From Cobetia amphilecti (GTDB lineage: Bacteria > Pseudomonadota > Gammaproteobacteria > Pseudomonadales > Halomonadaceae): DNA of 64,000 nt. The stretch spans positions 2,790,001 through 2,854,000 of the forward strand of contig NZ_CP084115.1 in assembly GCF_020217465.1 (NCBI RefSeq). The letters are read 5' to 3'. Under the pieces are notes generated by a model. The model was not told the DNA's origin. It saw only the letters and a list, made by a program, of their open reading frames with translations, and made no database searches. Of this stretch, positions 45,940-55,117 are shown in pieces. The position numbers and the translations under genes were made by a program. The stretch's first letter is position 1. Each line of letters opens with the position of its first letter.

Positions 45940-46752
45940 TCAGCCCGCTGAGGGCTCAGTGTGCAGGCTGGCAGCGCTCAGCGTCCAGCGCGCACTCGAG
46001 CCCTGGCTCAAGGCATTGTCCTGATGCGAGGACAGGATCACCGCACACCCCTGCTGGCACATCTGCTCCAGTCGCAACGCCAACTGCTCGACGGCGGCCT
46101 GGTCCAGATTGGCGGCAGGCTCATCCAGCAACAGCACCGGCGGACGCGACAACCAGGCGCGCGCCAATGCCAGTCGCGCCCGCTCGCCACCCGACAGGGA
46201 GCGGGCGGGCTGTCGGGCCTGATCGCTCAGCCCGCTCCAGCGCAGCATCTCTTCGACCTGATCACGCTGCTGGCCGGCAGAGCCGCTGTCGGGTTGCCAG
46301 CGAGCCGCCAGCACCAGATTGCCGGCCACGCTGGTGTCGAACAGATACGGCTGCTGGTGCAGGTAGCGCACCGGATGAGCGTCACGGGTCTGCCATTCAA
46401 GCTTGCCGCCAGTCGCGGGCTGCATGCCGGCCAGCACGCGCAGCAGCGTGGTCTTGCCGCTGCCGTTGTCACCCTTGAGGTGCACCCAGCCGGACGCCGG
46501 GGTCGGCGCCCAATCCAGTGCCGCCACATGCCATAACAGGCGACCTTGCGCCTCGGCGCTCTCGCCGGATGCCTGCGCCGCAGCCGGCAAGCGATATTCG
46601 AGGCCGCGCACACGCAACAGAGGGGCAACGCTTGCGTCAGCAGCGAGTACCTGGGCAGCAGACGGCGAGGCTTGCGCGAAGCCAGTCCCCGTCACCGGGC
46701 AGGAGGGGTCGCCCGGGGGAACAGACGAGGACGAAGAACTAGGGGGGAACAT
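45940..46752 (-). CDS. tupC: Tungstate ABC transporter ATPase
   Basis: 270 residues. A Ser/Pro/Ala-rich leader of ~45 residues precedes a standard ABC ATPase: Walker A KGDNGSGKTTLLRV, Q-loop LHQQPYLFDTSV, signature LSGGERARLALARAWL, Walker B VLLLDEPAANLD and switch SSHQDN. It is assigned to tungstate by its position after tupB and tupA. The second of two adjacent ATGs (46752) is better spaced from GGAG. A 118-bp gap separates it from tupB. Confidence 0.87.
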   Translation of the reverse strand: MFPPSSSSSSVPPGDPSCPVTGTGFAQASPSAAQVLAADASVAPLLRVRGLEYRLPAAAQASGESAEAQGRLLWHVAALDWAPTPASGWVHLKGDNGSGKTTLLRVLAGMQPATGGKLEWQTRDAHPVRYLHQQPYLFDTSVAGNLVLAARWQPDSGSAGQQRDQVEEMLRWSGLSDQARQPARSLSGGERARLALARAWLSRPPVLLLDEPAANLDQAAVEQLALRLEQMCQQGCAVILSSHQDNALSQGSSARWTLSAASLHTEPSAG

Positions 46753-46870
46753 CATGACTCCATACGACGATTCAGCCTGACGCGATCAGTGCTGGTGTGC
46801 TTGTCTCAACGGGCTGGCAGGCGGCTTGCAGACTGTGGGGGCAGAACGTGACTGGCGGCGAGGCCGCGGG

Positions 46871-47575
46871 TCACGCCTGTACCACCAGTTGACCGCGACC
46901 GCGCAACAGCCCCAGCATCAGATTGAGCGCCAGTGCCAACACCAGCAATACCATGCCCAGGGCAACCCCCTGGGCATACTCGCCCTTGAGGGTTTCCAGC
47001 GCGATGGCCGTGGTGATATTGCGCGTGAAACCGGCAATGTTACCACCCACCATCATGGCGCAACCCACTTCAGCGATGATTCTACCAAACGCGGCCACCA
47101 ACGCCGCCATCACGCCGAACCGGGCTTCCATCACCAGCCGCCACAGCGCCGCCCGGCGCGACGCCCCCAGCTGCAAGGCCGTCTCCCAAGCACGCTTGTC
47201 GACGCCCGCCAGCGCGGCATGCAGCATCACCACCAGAATCGGCAGGGCGAGCAGAATCTGCCCGATCACCATCGCCGGCTGGGTGAACAGCAGATGCCAG
47301 TCGCCCAGCGGGCCAGCGCGCGACAGCAGGATGAACAGCAGCAGCCCCACCACCACGGTGGGGACGGCCATCAGGGTATTGATCAGCGAGATCAGCAGCC
47401 AGCGCCCCGGGAAGGCACAGCGAACCAGCACGAAGGCGATCAACAGTGCCGGTGGCACCGCGATCAACATCGCCATCAACGAGACACGAAACGACACGCC
47501 GATGATCTCCCACAGCGCGCCATCCATGCTCAGCAGGAGGCTCATGGCCTCCTGCGTGGTTTGCCACAAGCTCAC
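46871..47575 (-). CDS. tupB: Tungstate ABC transporter permease
   Basis: A 234-residue inner membrane protein with about five to six helices. The permease EAA loop is ETALQLGASRRAALWRLVMEARFGVMAALVAAFGRIIAEVGCAMMVGGNI, the long form seen in TupB/WtpB-type oxyanion permeases. It starts with GTG at 47575, overlapping the tupA stop (GTGA), which indicates coupled translation with the binding protein. Confidence 0.9.
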   Translation of the reverse strand: MSLWQTTQEAMSLLLSMDGALWEIIGVSFRVSLMAMLIAVPPALLIAFVLVRCAFPGRWLLISLINTLMAVPTVVVGLLLFILLSRAGPLGDWHLLFTQPAMVIGQILLALPILVVMLHAALAGVDKRAWETALQLGASRRAALWRLVMEARFGVMAALVAAFGRIIAEVGCAMMVGGNIAGFTRNITTAIALETLKGEYAQGVALGMVLLVLALALNLMLGLLRGRGQLVVQA

Positions 47576-48495
47576 GAACGCGGCTCAGCCTGTGCACCCT
47601 GCGCCTTCACCGGCGCGCGCTCAGAGGCGCGGTCCGCTGTCTGGCGAGCATCGAAGCCGGTCTCGCCGTGGCTGGCATGGAACAGCGCCTTGCCCTTGAG
47701 ACGGTAATCATCGATTGCCTGCTGCCCTTCGCTGGAAATCAGCCATTGGGCCAGCTCACGCGCACCACGGGTATTGAGCCCGTCATGATTGGCCGGGTTG
47801 ACCAGAATCACCTGATAGGGGTTGAAGAGGCGCGCATCGCCCTCGACCAGAATCTCAAGCTCGAGCTTGTCTTCCATCGCAAGCCAGGTGCCACGATCGC
47901 TCAAGGTGTAATCCTGCAGCTCACTGGCCATGCTCAGTACCTTGCCCATGCCCTGGCCGACGGCCTTGTAGCCGGAGAAGTCAGGGGTGACATCGGCACT
48001 CTGCCACAGGTCCAATTCCTTCTTGTGGGTGCCGGAATCATCGCCGCGCGAGATGAAGCCGGCATTGGCGCCGGCGATCTTGCCCAGTGCCGCGTCCACA
48101 TCCTGCATGCCATCAATGGCCGCCGGGTCCGCCTCGGGGCCGAGCAGCACGAAGTCGTTGTACATCACGCCATGCGGTTCGACACCGTAGCCGGCATCGA
48201 CGAACTTGCGCTCGGCGCCCGGGGCGTGGGTCATCACCAGATCCACATCGCCATCCTGCCCCATGCGCAACGCCTTGCCGGTACCAACCGCGATGACCTG
48301 AATGGTGACATCGTGGGCCTGTTCATACTCCGGCAGCAGGTGATCGAGCAGGCCTGAGTTGTAGGTGCTGGTCGTGGTGGCCAGACGGATGATGTCGTCG
48401 GCTGCCTGGGCCGGCAGAATGCTCAGCGCACCGAATGACAGGCCTGCGAGGGTGGCCAGCAGGCGACGAGAAGACAAGGTATGGCGTTGCGGCAT
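47572..48495 (-). CDS. tupA: Tungstate-binding periplasmic protein
   Basis: 307 residues. A signal peptide (about residues 1-31, ending SILPAQA) leads to the mature start ADDIIRLATTTSTYNSGLLDHLLPEYE. The TTTSTxxSGLL motif is the tungstate-binding signature that distinguishes TupA from ModA and WtpA. VGTGKALRMGQDGDVDLVMTHAPGAE, VMYNDFVLLGP and FISRGDDSGTHKKELDLW are also conserved. The ~40-residue Ala/Arg-rich tail is unusual. GGGAG precedes the ATG, and a sigma-54-type promoter lies 67 bp upstream. Confidence 0.94.
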   Translation of the reverse strand: MPQRHTLSSRRLLATLAGLSFGALSILPAQAADDIIRLATTTSTYNSGLLDHLLPEYEQAHDVTIQVIAVGTGKALRMGQDGDVDLVMTHAPGAERKFVDAGYGVEPHGVMYNDFVLLGPEADPAAIDGMQDVDAALGKIAGANAGFISRGDDSGTHKKELDLWQSADVTPDFSGYKAVGQGMGKVLSMASELQDYTLSDRGTWLAMEDKLELEILVEGDARLFNPYQVILVNPANHDGLNTRGARELAQWLISSEGQQAIDDYRLKGKALFHASHGETGFDARQTADRASERAPVKAQGAQAEPRS

Positions 48496-48561
48496 GGGGG
48501 TGCTCCCTGAATATTTTTTCTGGCGTGACGGTCTTGATGACATCAACGTGAATGCTGACTG

Positions 48562-48577
48562 TGCAAACGACATGCCG
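48562..48577 (-). promoter_or_regulatory. Sigma-54 (-24/-12) promoter of tupA
   Basis: The minus strand reads CGGCATG-TCGT-TTGCA against the consensus TGGCACG-N4-TTGCW: 10 of 12 defined bases, with the invariant GG and GC correctly ten bases apart. Transcription would start near 48551, giving a leader of about 56 nt. The divergent neighbour encodes a sigma-54 activator. Confidence 0.7.
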
Positions 48578-48859
48578 AAAGCGCTGTGGTGACGAAACGG
48601 ACTATCCGATAAAGGCTTTCAAGGCTTTGGCAGACGGGGCTGATACATGGACTGGCACGCAAGACAGCCGGCGATGATACCGGAATCTTCTCCAGCAGGC
48701 AGACTTGCCGGCTCCCGCCTCCTGTCGTCCCTATCGTCCCTGACGCCCCTCTCGCCCTCTCGCCCTGCTGACGTCGCTATCCCTAGCGGGGCGAATGACG
48801 CTGCTGGAATGGCACTGCCGGAATGGCCGAGAAAATACTGACAATAACTCCAGGCATGA

Positions 48860-49127
48860 CCATCACTGCCCCATGACGACCCGATTGCCGAGTCATCGCC
48901 GTGCCTTGCGTAGCGCAACGGGGCAGCCTGCCAACCCTGCCCGCCAGCGCCGCGTGCTGACAAGGCTGCAAGGCCCTGCCTGTGGCCAGCACAAGCAGAA
49001 AGAGGCAGCAATGTGGCATCCAGCGCTAGATTACCAGTGAGCAGCACGCCACAATGCCCGCATGATAGAGATGATCTCCCCTGCGACCATTACTGCCCTG
49101 TTGACCCGAGGAATGCCATGACTGCCC
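48860..49127. repeat. Three copies of CCATNACTGCCC before the response regulator
   Basis: Copies lie at 48860-48871, 49087-49098 and 49116-49127. The first two also share the preceding GA, and the third overlaps the response-regulator start codon. All have the same orientation. The rest of the 48496-49117 spacer (622 bp) holds the tupA sigma-54 promoter and no convincing gene. Confidence 0.6.
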
Positions 49128-50707
49128 ACGCCCCCTCCACACCCCGTGAGACCCGGCGTAGCGGCAGCGACCCCCTCCCCACCGCCTCGGTACTGATCGT
49201 CGATGACGAGCCCGGCATGCGCCGCTATCTGGAGAAGGCACTTTCCTCGCGCTTCGCGCTGATCGAGTGTGCCGACAGTGTCGAGCAGGCCGAAGCCCTG
49301 CGCTCGCGACTGCATTTCGACCTCATCCTGCTCGACATTCGCCTGCCGGGGCGCGATGGCCTGGATTGGGATGAAGCGCTTGCGCCCTCTTCGGTCAGCG
49401 ATGTCATCTTCATGACCGCCTACGCCGATCTCGAGACCGCTGTGCGCGCACTGCGGGCCGGAGCCTGTGATTTCATCATCAAGCCGTTTCGTCTCGAACA
49501 GTTGCAGGCCGCGCTAGACCGCTGCCTTGAGCGCCGCCAGCTGACGCGGGAAAACTTCCTGCTCCGTCGCGACAATGCCCGCCATCAGCAGGAAGAGGCC
49601 AGCCTCAAGGGCGAGAGCCCTGCCATGCAAGAGCTGGCGCATATCATCGCGCGCGTTGCTCCCGCGCCCTCGCCAGTGCTGATTCTGGGGGAATCCGGCA
49701 CCGGCAAGGAGCTGGCGGCGCGTGATCTGCATCGCCTGTCCGGTCGGCACGGCGCCTTCGTGCCGGTCAACTGCGGCGCCATCAGCCCGGAGCTGTTGGA
49801 GAGCGAGCTGTTCGGCCATCTTAAAGGTGCCTTTACCGGCGCGCACCGTGGCCGTGATGGCCTGTTCAGCTTCGCCGATGGCGGCACGCTGTTCCTGGAT
49901 GAAATCGGCGAGATGCCATTGGCGATGCAGGCCAAGCTGTTGCGAGTGCTGGAGACGCGCCGCGTGCGCCCCGTCGGCGGCGAGCAGGAACAGGCGGTGG
50001 ACGTGCGTATCGTCGCCGCCACTCACCGCACGCTGGAGACGGAGGTGGCCGCGGGCCGCTTCCGCGAAGACCTCTACTATCGCCTCAACGTGCTGAGCCT
50101 GACACTGCCGGCCCTGCGCGAGCGCCCGGAGGACATCCCGGCGCTGGCCCAGCATTTCTCGCGGCAGCTGTCGCGTGAGCTCAACCTCCCCGCCGTGCCC
50201 TGGCAGCATTCTGATCTCACTCGCCTGTGCCACTATTCCTGGCCCGGCAATGTGCGGGAACTCAAGAACGTCATCGAGCGCGCCTTGCTGCTCGGCCGCC
50301 TGCCCGGCGATACCCTGCCGGTCGACAGTCAGGCCGCACAGGCACCAGGCCACGAGATATGGGACGGCAGCGGGGACGCGACCACCTCCCCCAAGGAAGA
50401 GGCCGCCAGCAGCGGCTATCCACTCGAGTGGTCATTGGATGCGGTGGAAAAGGCCCATCTGTGCGCGGTACTGGAGCGACATGCCAACAACAAGTCAGCC
50501 GCCGCCCGCCAGCTGGGCATCTCGCGCAAGACGCTGGATCGCAAACTGACCACCTGGCGCGCCGAGCAGCAAATCAGTGAGGACAGTGGCGCTGAGAATG
50601 CCACTGAGAATGGCACTGAGATTGGTACTGAGAGCGGCACTGAGAGCGATCAACCCGCCCCCGCCACCTCGTCCGCCGCTCCCTACGGAGCCGACGGCAG
50701 CGCATGA
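49118..50707 (+). CDS. NtrC-type sigma-54 response regulator
   Basis: 529 residues. The receiver domain (23-140) has phospho-acceptor Asp73 in LILLDIRLPG. The AAA+ domain (about 165-400) has Walker A LGESGTGKELAARDLH, the sigma-54 contact loop GAFTGAH, Walker B GGTLFLDEIGEM and RFREDLYYRLNVL. A Fis-type helix-turn-helix (SAAARQLGISRKTLDRKL) follows near residue 470. The last ~40 residues are a repetitive Thr/Glu/Gly tail from a 12-bp DNA repeat. It should activate sigma-54 promoters when phosphorylated. It overlaps the kinase gene by four bases and is divergent from tupA. Confidence 0.93.
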   Translation: MTAHAPSTPRETRRSGSDPLPTASVLIVDDEPGMRRYLEKALSSRFALIECADSVEQAEALRSRLHFDLILLDIRLPGRDGLDWDEALAPSSVSDVIFMTAYADLETAVRALRAGACDFIIKPFRLEQLQAALDRCLERRQLTRENFLLRRDNARHQQEEASLKGESPAMQELAHIIARVAPAPSPVLILGESGTGKELAARDLHRLSGRHGAFVPVNCGAISPELLESELFGHLKGAFTGAHRGRDGLFSFADGGTLFLDEIGEMPLAMQAKLLRVLETRRVRPVGGEQEQAVDVRIVAATHRTLETEVAAGRFREDLYYRLNVLSLTLPALRERPEDIPALAQHFSRQLSRELNLPAVPWQHSDLTRLCHYSWPGNVRELKNVIERALLLGRLPGDTLPVDSQAAQAPGHEIWDGSGDATTSPKEEAASSGYPLEWSLDAVEKAHLCAVLERHANNKSAAARQLGISRKTLDRKLTTWRAEQQISEDSGAENATENGTEIGTESGTESDQPAPATSSAAPYGADGSA

Positions 50708-52971
50708 TCAAGCGCCTGCGCCATTACTTCGCCGGTTCGCTGCGGCGCAGGCTGCTGCTGCTGACACTGGCGCCGCTGCTGGCGCTGATGCTGGCGCTGG
50801 TCGGCCTGACCGCCTACTGGACCACGGCCTATACCGACCGCCAGCTGTACATGAACGTGCGCAGCGACCTCGATGTTGCCAGCCGCACGCTGCAGAGCCA
50901 ACATCAGCGCCTGCGTGATGGCCTGGAGGCGATGCGTCGCAACCTGCGCCAGCTGGTGACACCCGATGAGCAGACCGCGCAGCTGTTGCCACGGCTGGTG
51001 CCGCGCCTAGATACCATGCGGGACACTCTCAATGCCGACTGGCTGCGCTGGCTGCCCACCGAGCAGTTGCGCCAGACGCCCGGCGTCGCCGCGCTGATTC
51101 CGCAACTGGCGCGCGGCGAAAGCCTGGATGGCCTCGACATGCTGTCCAGCGACTCACTGGCGACGCTGGACCCTGCCCTTGCCGAGCGCGCGCGCCTTGC
51201 GCTGCGCCAGACACCCTACGCACAACCCAGTGCCCGCCGCGAGGAAAACCGCGGCATGCTGCTGCGGGCGCTGGTGCCCATCCTCGATGGCGAGGGCAAG
51301 CTACTGGGCGCGCTGGATGCGGGCCGCCTGCTCAATCGCGACCCGCGTCTGGTCGATGAGATCCGCGATCTGCTCTACGGCCCCGGCACCCTGCCGGAAG
51401 ATGGCACCGGCACCATCACCCTGTTTCTCGATGATGTCCGCATCGCCACCAATGTCACCGACGCCAGCGGCGAGCGTGCACTGGGCACGCGTGCCTCGCT
51501 GGAGGTGAAGCGTCAGGTGATCGGCAATGGCGAGCGCTATATCAATCGTGCCTTCGTGGTTCGTGACTGGTTCGTGGCCGCCTATGCCCCGCTGGATTCC
51601 CTGGATGGCCAGCGGATCGGCATGATCTACGCAGGCTATCCGCAGGCGCCCTACGCGCGGCTCTATCGCGAGACGCTGACGCATATCAGCTTGGTGCTGA
51701 TCGCGGTCAGTCTGTTGGGGGTACTGCTGGCGTGGAGCAGCATCGAGCGCCTGATGCAGCCGATCCGACAGATTCGCCGTGTGGTGCATGCGGTGCGTGA
51801 TACCCCATCCCAGGAGGGCCTGCGCATAGGCCCGCTGTCCTCTCTGGGGCCGGCGCAGCGACACGGTGATGAGCTGGATGAACTGGCCGAGGAATTCGAC
51901 GCCATGCTGGCGCGACTGGAAGCGCACCGCCACGAGATACAGCTCGCGGCCCAGACGCTGGAAGCCCAGGTGGAGGATCGCACCCGCGATCTGAGCGCCC
52001 AGACCGCTACGCTGCGCGAACGCAGTCAGGCGCTGGAGGAGCACGTCCGCCTGCTGCGCGAAGCGCGTGCGCGCCTGCTGACCCGCGAGAAACTGGCGGC
52101 GCTGGGCGAGCTGACGGCGGGTATCGGCCACGAGATCAACAACCCCGCCGCGGTGATTCTGGGTCATGTCGAGTTGATCGAGGTGATACTCGGTGAACAG
52201 GCCGAGCCGGTGCGCGAGGAAATCGCCACCATCATCCATCAGGTCGAACGCATTCGCGCGCTGGTCGACAACCTGCGTCAGTACGCGCGCGACCCGCTCG
52301 CCTCAAACGACATTGGCGACGGCAACTCACTGACGCCGTCACTCGGTGCGCCTCACCTCAGCCAGATTCATCCCGATGAGGCGATCCACAGTGTCGAGGT
52401 GCTGGTCAGGCACGCGCTTGATCATCATGGCCATCAATTGCAGCATGAGCTGGCGGCGACGCGCTTGATCGAGGCCGATCGCGCGCAACTGACCCAGGTG
52501 CTGGTCAATCTGCTGATCAACGCCATCGAGATGGCGCCTGCGCCGGATACGCTGTGCATCACCAGCCGTGATCGTGATGCAGCGCTGACCGTGATGAGCG
52601 GCGAGCCAAACAGCCGTCCGGATACGTCAGTCTCAGCGCCAGCGCCAGCCTCAGTGCCAACGGAACTCGCCCCCGTGGCGGGAGTCGAGATACGCGTCAT
52701 CGATCACGGCGCTGGCGTGCCCGAGCATCTCAAGTCGCGCATCTTCACGCCCTTCTTCACCACGCGCGCCAATGGCTCGGGCATCGGTCTGTCGGTCTCA
52801 TCGGGCTTGATCACCCAGCTGGGGGGCAGGCTATGGCTGGAAGATACCCCCGGGGGCGGCGCCACCTTCTGCCTGTGGCTGCCGTGCATCGCACGCCGGC
52901 ATCATGAGGATGATCAAGGGCGCCATCTGCTCGAGACGCTCAGCGCCGGGGGCAGCAGTCGCTCGCCTTGA
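50704..52971 (+). CDS. Membrane sensor histidine kinase (NtrB-like)
   Basis: 755 residues. An N-terminal membrane helix (about 14-40), a periplasmic sensor of ~280 residues that resembles a double-Cache region, and a second helix (about 327-350) precede a HAMP segment and coiled coil. Catalytic His476 lies in GELTAGIGHEINNPAAVI. The ATPase domain has QVLVNLLINAIEMA, IRVIDHGAGVPEHL and ITPFFTT-type plus GSGIGLSVSSGLI boxes, interrupted by a ~40-residue Ala/Pro insert. It presumably phosphorylates the overlapping response regulator. The ligand is unknown; oxyanion sensing is an inference from position. Confidence 0.92.
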   Translation: MIKRLRHYFAGSLRRRLLLLTLAPLLALMLALVGLTAYWTTAYTDRQLYMNVRSDLDVASRTLQSQHQRLRDGLEAMRRNLRQLVTPDEQTAQLLPRLVPRLDTMRDTLNADWLRWLPTEQLRQTPGVAALIPQLARGESLDGLDMLSSDSLATLDPALAERARLALRQTPYAQPSARREENRGMLLRALVPILDGEGKLLGALDAGRLLNRDPRLVDEIRDLLYGPGTLPEDGTGTITLFLDDVRIATNVTDASGERALGTRASLEVKRQVIGNGERYINRAFVVRDWFVAAYAPLDSLDGQRIGMIYAGYPQAPYARLYRETLTHISLVLIAVSLLGVLLAWSSIERLMQPIRQIRRVVHAVRDTPSQEGLRIGPLSSLGPAQRHGDELDELAEEFDAMLARLEAHRHEIQLAAQTLEAQVEDRTRDLSAQTATLRERSQALEEHVRLLREARARLLTREKLAALGELTAGIGHEINNPAAVILGHVELIEVILGEQAEPVREEIATIIHQVERIRALVDNLRQYARDPLASNDIGDGNSLTPSLGAPHLSQIHPDEAIHSVEVLVRHALDHHGHQLQHELAATRLIEADRAQLTQVLVNLLINAIEMAPAPDTLCITSRDRDAALTVMSGEPNSRPDTSVSAPAPASVPTELAPVAGVEIRVIDHGAGVPEHLKSRIFTPFFTTRANGSGIGLSVSSGLITQLGGRLWLEDTPGGGATFCLWLPCIARRHHEDDQGRHLLETLSAGGSSRSP

Positions 52972-53076
52972 GCCACAAGCAACAAATGAACTCACCCGGG
53001 CGTGACGAGGTGCACTGCCACGCACTCCCACCCGCGTGCTAGCCTGCGCGCATGCTCACTCAATCAGGCACCACTG

Positions 53077-53808
53077 ATGTCGCACGATAGCTCCCCTACT
53101 GCCTCAGAACCTCTCACTGCCGGCAAGGCAGCACAGCCCACTGACGACAAGAAAATGGCAGACGAGGAAATGGCAGCGTCTCGCACGCTGGGCAAGCGGC
53201 TGCGCGAACTGCGCACGCGTCATGGCCTCTCTCAGCGCGAACTGGCCAAGCGTGCTCAGGTGACCAACTCGACCATCTCGCAGGTCGAGCAGGACGCGGT
53301 CAGCCCTTCCGTCAGCTCGCTGAACAAGATTCTAGAGGTATTTCCGATCTCGCTGAGCGACTTCTTCAGCGATGAGATACCCGTCGAACCACCACGCATC
53401 CTACGTGGCAACGAGCATGAGCCGATTGCGGGCTGTGGACCGGGACTCACGCTGCGACGCATTGATCGATCCCGGCAGACATCGCCACAGCCCCAGGTCG
53501 AGCTGGGCAGCCTCGCACCGGGGTGCAGCGCCTATCTGCAGGCCGCGCATGACAGCCTGGTGCTGGTGACGCACGGCGCACTGCGTATCGAGTTCCCCGC
53601 GACGGCGGCCTGCCAGGAGGCACTTCTCGAATGTGGTGATGCTGCGCGACTGCATGCCGGGGAGCGCTATCAACTGCATTGGCGCAAGCCTGAGGCGTCG
53701 CAAGCCGCAAGCCATGAACTCTCAAGCAGTGAAGTTAACCATCACGGGACCTCCGACGCTGCCGAGGCCCCAGACTGCCAGTGGCTATGCATCACACAGA
53801 GTCGCTAG
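53077..53808 (+). CDS. XRE-cupin transcriptional regulator
   Basis: 243 residues. An acidic leader is followed by an XRE helix-turn-helix (LGKRLRELRTRHGLSQRELAKRAQVTNSTISQVEQDAVSPSVSSLNKIL, about 38-90) and a C-terminal cupin (about 130-225), the architecture of PuuR-like regulators. These often control polyamine or amino-acid genes through a small ligand in the cupin. The target here is unknown. The ATG at 53077 starts MSHDSSPT. The stop overlaps the GT4 gene stop by three bases, tail to tail. Confidence 0.87.
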   Translation: MSHDSSPTASEPLTAGKAAQPTDDKKMADEEMAASRTLGKRLRELRTRHGLSQRELAKRAQVTNSTISQVEQDAVSPSVSSLNKILEVFPISLSDFFSDEIPVEPPRILRGNEHEPIAGCGPGLTLRRIDRSRQTSPQPQVELGSLAPGCSAYLQAAHDSLVLVTHGALRIEFPATAACQEALLECGDAARLHAGERYQLHWRKPEASQAASHELSSSEVNHHGTSDAAEAPDCQWLCITQSR

Positions 53809-55028
53809 CCTCTTGCAGCGCGGGAGTGAGGCTGGCCCGCAGCATCAGGCGACTGCTCGCGCGCCTCATCCCAGGGGGCATTGGTGGCCGGCTCGGCCAA
53901 GAAACGCTCCACCATGGTGTGCGGACAGAAATCTGCCAACCATTCCTCGCGAACCGGATAGCCTTCCTCTGCCAACAACTCGCTCATGCGTCGCGCGAGG
54001 CCTTCGGCGGAATGCGGCGCGATGGCGTGTTCCAGCTCGCCCTTGAGGATCTCGCGTATTCCACCACGGCAATCCACCGAGACTACCGGTGTGCCGCAGG
54101 CCAGCGCCTCCATCAGCACGATACCCATGCCCTCGACACGCGAGCTGAGCACGAACAGCTTGGCGGCACGCATCCAGGCATAGGGGTTGTCACGCTGGCC
54201 GGCGAAGATCACCCGCTCGGCGATGCCAAGACTTTCAGCCTGGGTTTCCAGGGCTTCCCGGCAATTGCCCGCCCCCACGATCACCAGCGGCTCCTTCGGA
54301 TTGGCCAGGGCATAAGCCTCGAGCAACAGGGCATGGTCTTTCTGCGGCACCAGACGCGCCACATTGAGAATGAAGGGCTCAGCCGGGATATCCGTCTCAT
54401 CCATGGCGGCCTGCTCGCGGATCCGGGTGATCGGACAGGCATTGACGATCGTCTCGATATGCACCGGTGTCACCCCATGCTGGCGAGCAATGTCACGTGC
54501 CCCTTGCGCCACATCCTCGGACACCGCCACCAGATGCTTGTCTTCCAGCAGGCAGCGGGCAAACATGCGCTGCTTCCACTGCGGGCCGCTAAAGTTGACG
54601 CGATTTTCCAGCACGTAACGTGCACGGGAATCCTTGAACCCCCACACCTGCTCGAAGGTTCCCAGGCCACGGAAGATGATACGGTCAACCTTGCCGTGTT
54701 CCTGCTCGAATTCCTCGAGCCAAGCGGCGAATTCCTCGCCACCGGCCTTGCCGACCCACACGAAATTGGAACGGCGGATCACGGGATTGAGCACCAGACG
54801 TGACGCCAGTGTCGTCAGGGCGCCGCCGACGGAACGCTGAACGCGCTGCTGAATCGGCACGATGTGCTGCTGGACGCTGGCATCCTGCGGTTCAAGCACC
54901 TGATCACGACCGCGCCAGATGACCATATGCGTCTCGTGGTCATTCGCGGCCAGACTGTCGGCAAGATTGACCGCCACTCGCTCCATGCCGCCCATTTTCA
55001 GACTTCTCACTACGACCAGGGTACGCAA
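53805..55028 (-). CDS. GT4-family glycosyltransferase
   Basis: 407 residues with a GT-B fold. The start VVVRSLKMGGMERVAVNLADSL is the acceptor-side glycine loop. The donor side has FILNVARLVPQKDHALLLEAYAL, IVGAGNCREALE, VIFAGQRDNPYAWMRAAKLFVLSSRVEGMGIVLMEALACGTPVVS (with the E-x7-E motif) and DCRGGIREIL. It transfers a nucleotide-sugar-derived sugar, probably to a surface polysaccharide or lipopolysaccharide. The frame begins with TTG at 55028, six bases after GGAG; no in-frame ATG is nearby. Base composition is normal for the genome, unlike the island genes beyond upp. Confidence 0.88.
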   Translation of the reverse strand: MRTLVVVRSLKMGGMERVAVNLADSLAANDHETHMVIWRGRDQVLEPQDASVQQHIVPIQQRVQRSVGGALTTLASRLVLNPVIRRSNFVWVGKAGGEEFAAWLEEFEQEHGKVDRIIFRGLGTFEQVWGFKDSRARYVLENRVNFSGPQWKQRMFARCLLEDKHLVAVSEDVAQGARDIARQHGVTPVHIETIVNACPITRIREQAAMDETDIPAEPFILNVARLVPQKDHALLLEAYALANPKEPLVIVGAGNCREALETQAESLGIAERVIFAGQRDNPYAWMRAAKLFVLSSRVEGMGIVLMEALACGTPVVSVDCRGGIREILKGELEHAIAPHSAEGLARRMSELLAEEGYPVREEWLADFCPHTMVERFLAEPATNAPWDEAREQSPDAAGQPHSRAARG

Positions 55029-55117
55029 GCATCACTCCTTCGAATGTCCGCCAGTAACGCCTTGTGTCGCGTGCAAGACATGCGAAAACGATAGCTGGCG
55101 TCTGGTGGGAAAACGAA

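Noticed and set aside
48653-48668. A plus-strand TGGCACG sequence considered as a second sigma-54 promoter
   Set aside because: The required GC element is not at ten-base spacing from GG.
48619-49047. Minus- and plus-strand ORFs in the tupA/regulator spacer
   Set aside because: They have no ribosome sites or family resemblance, and the region is better explained as a regulatory spacer.
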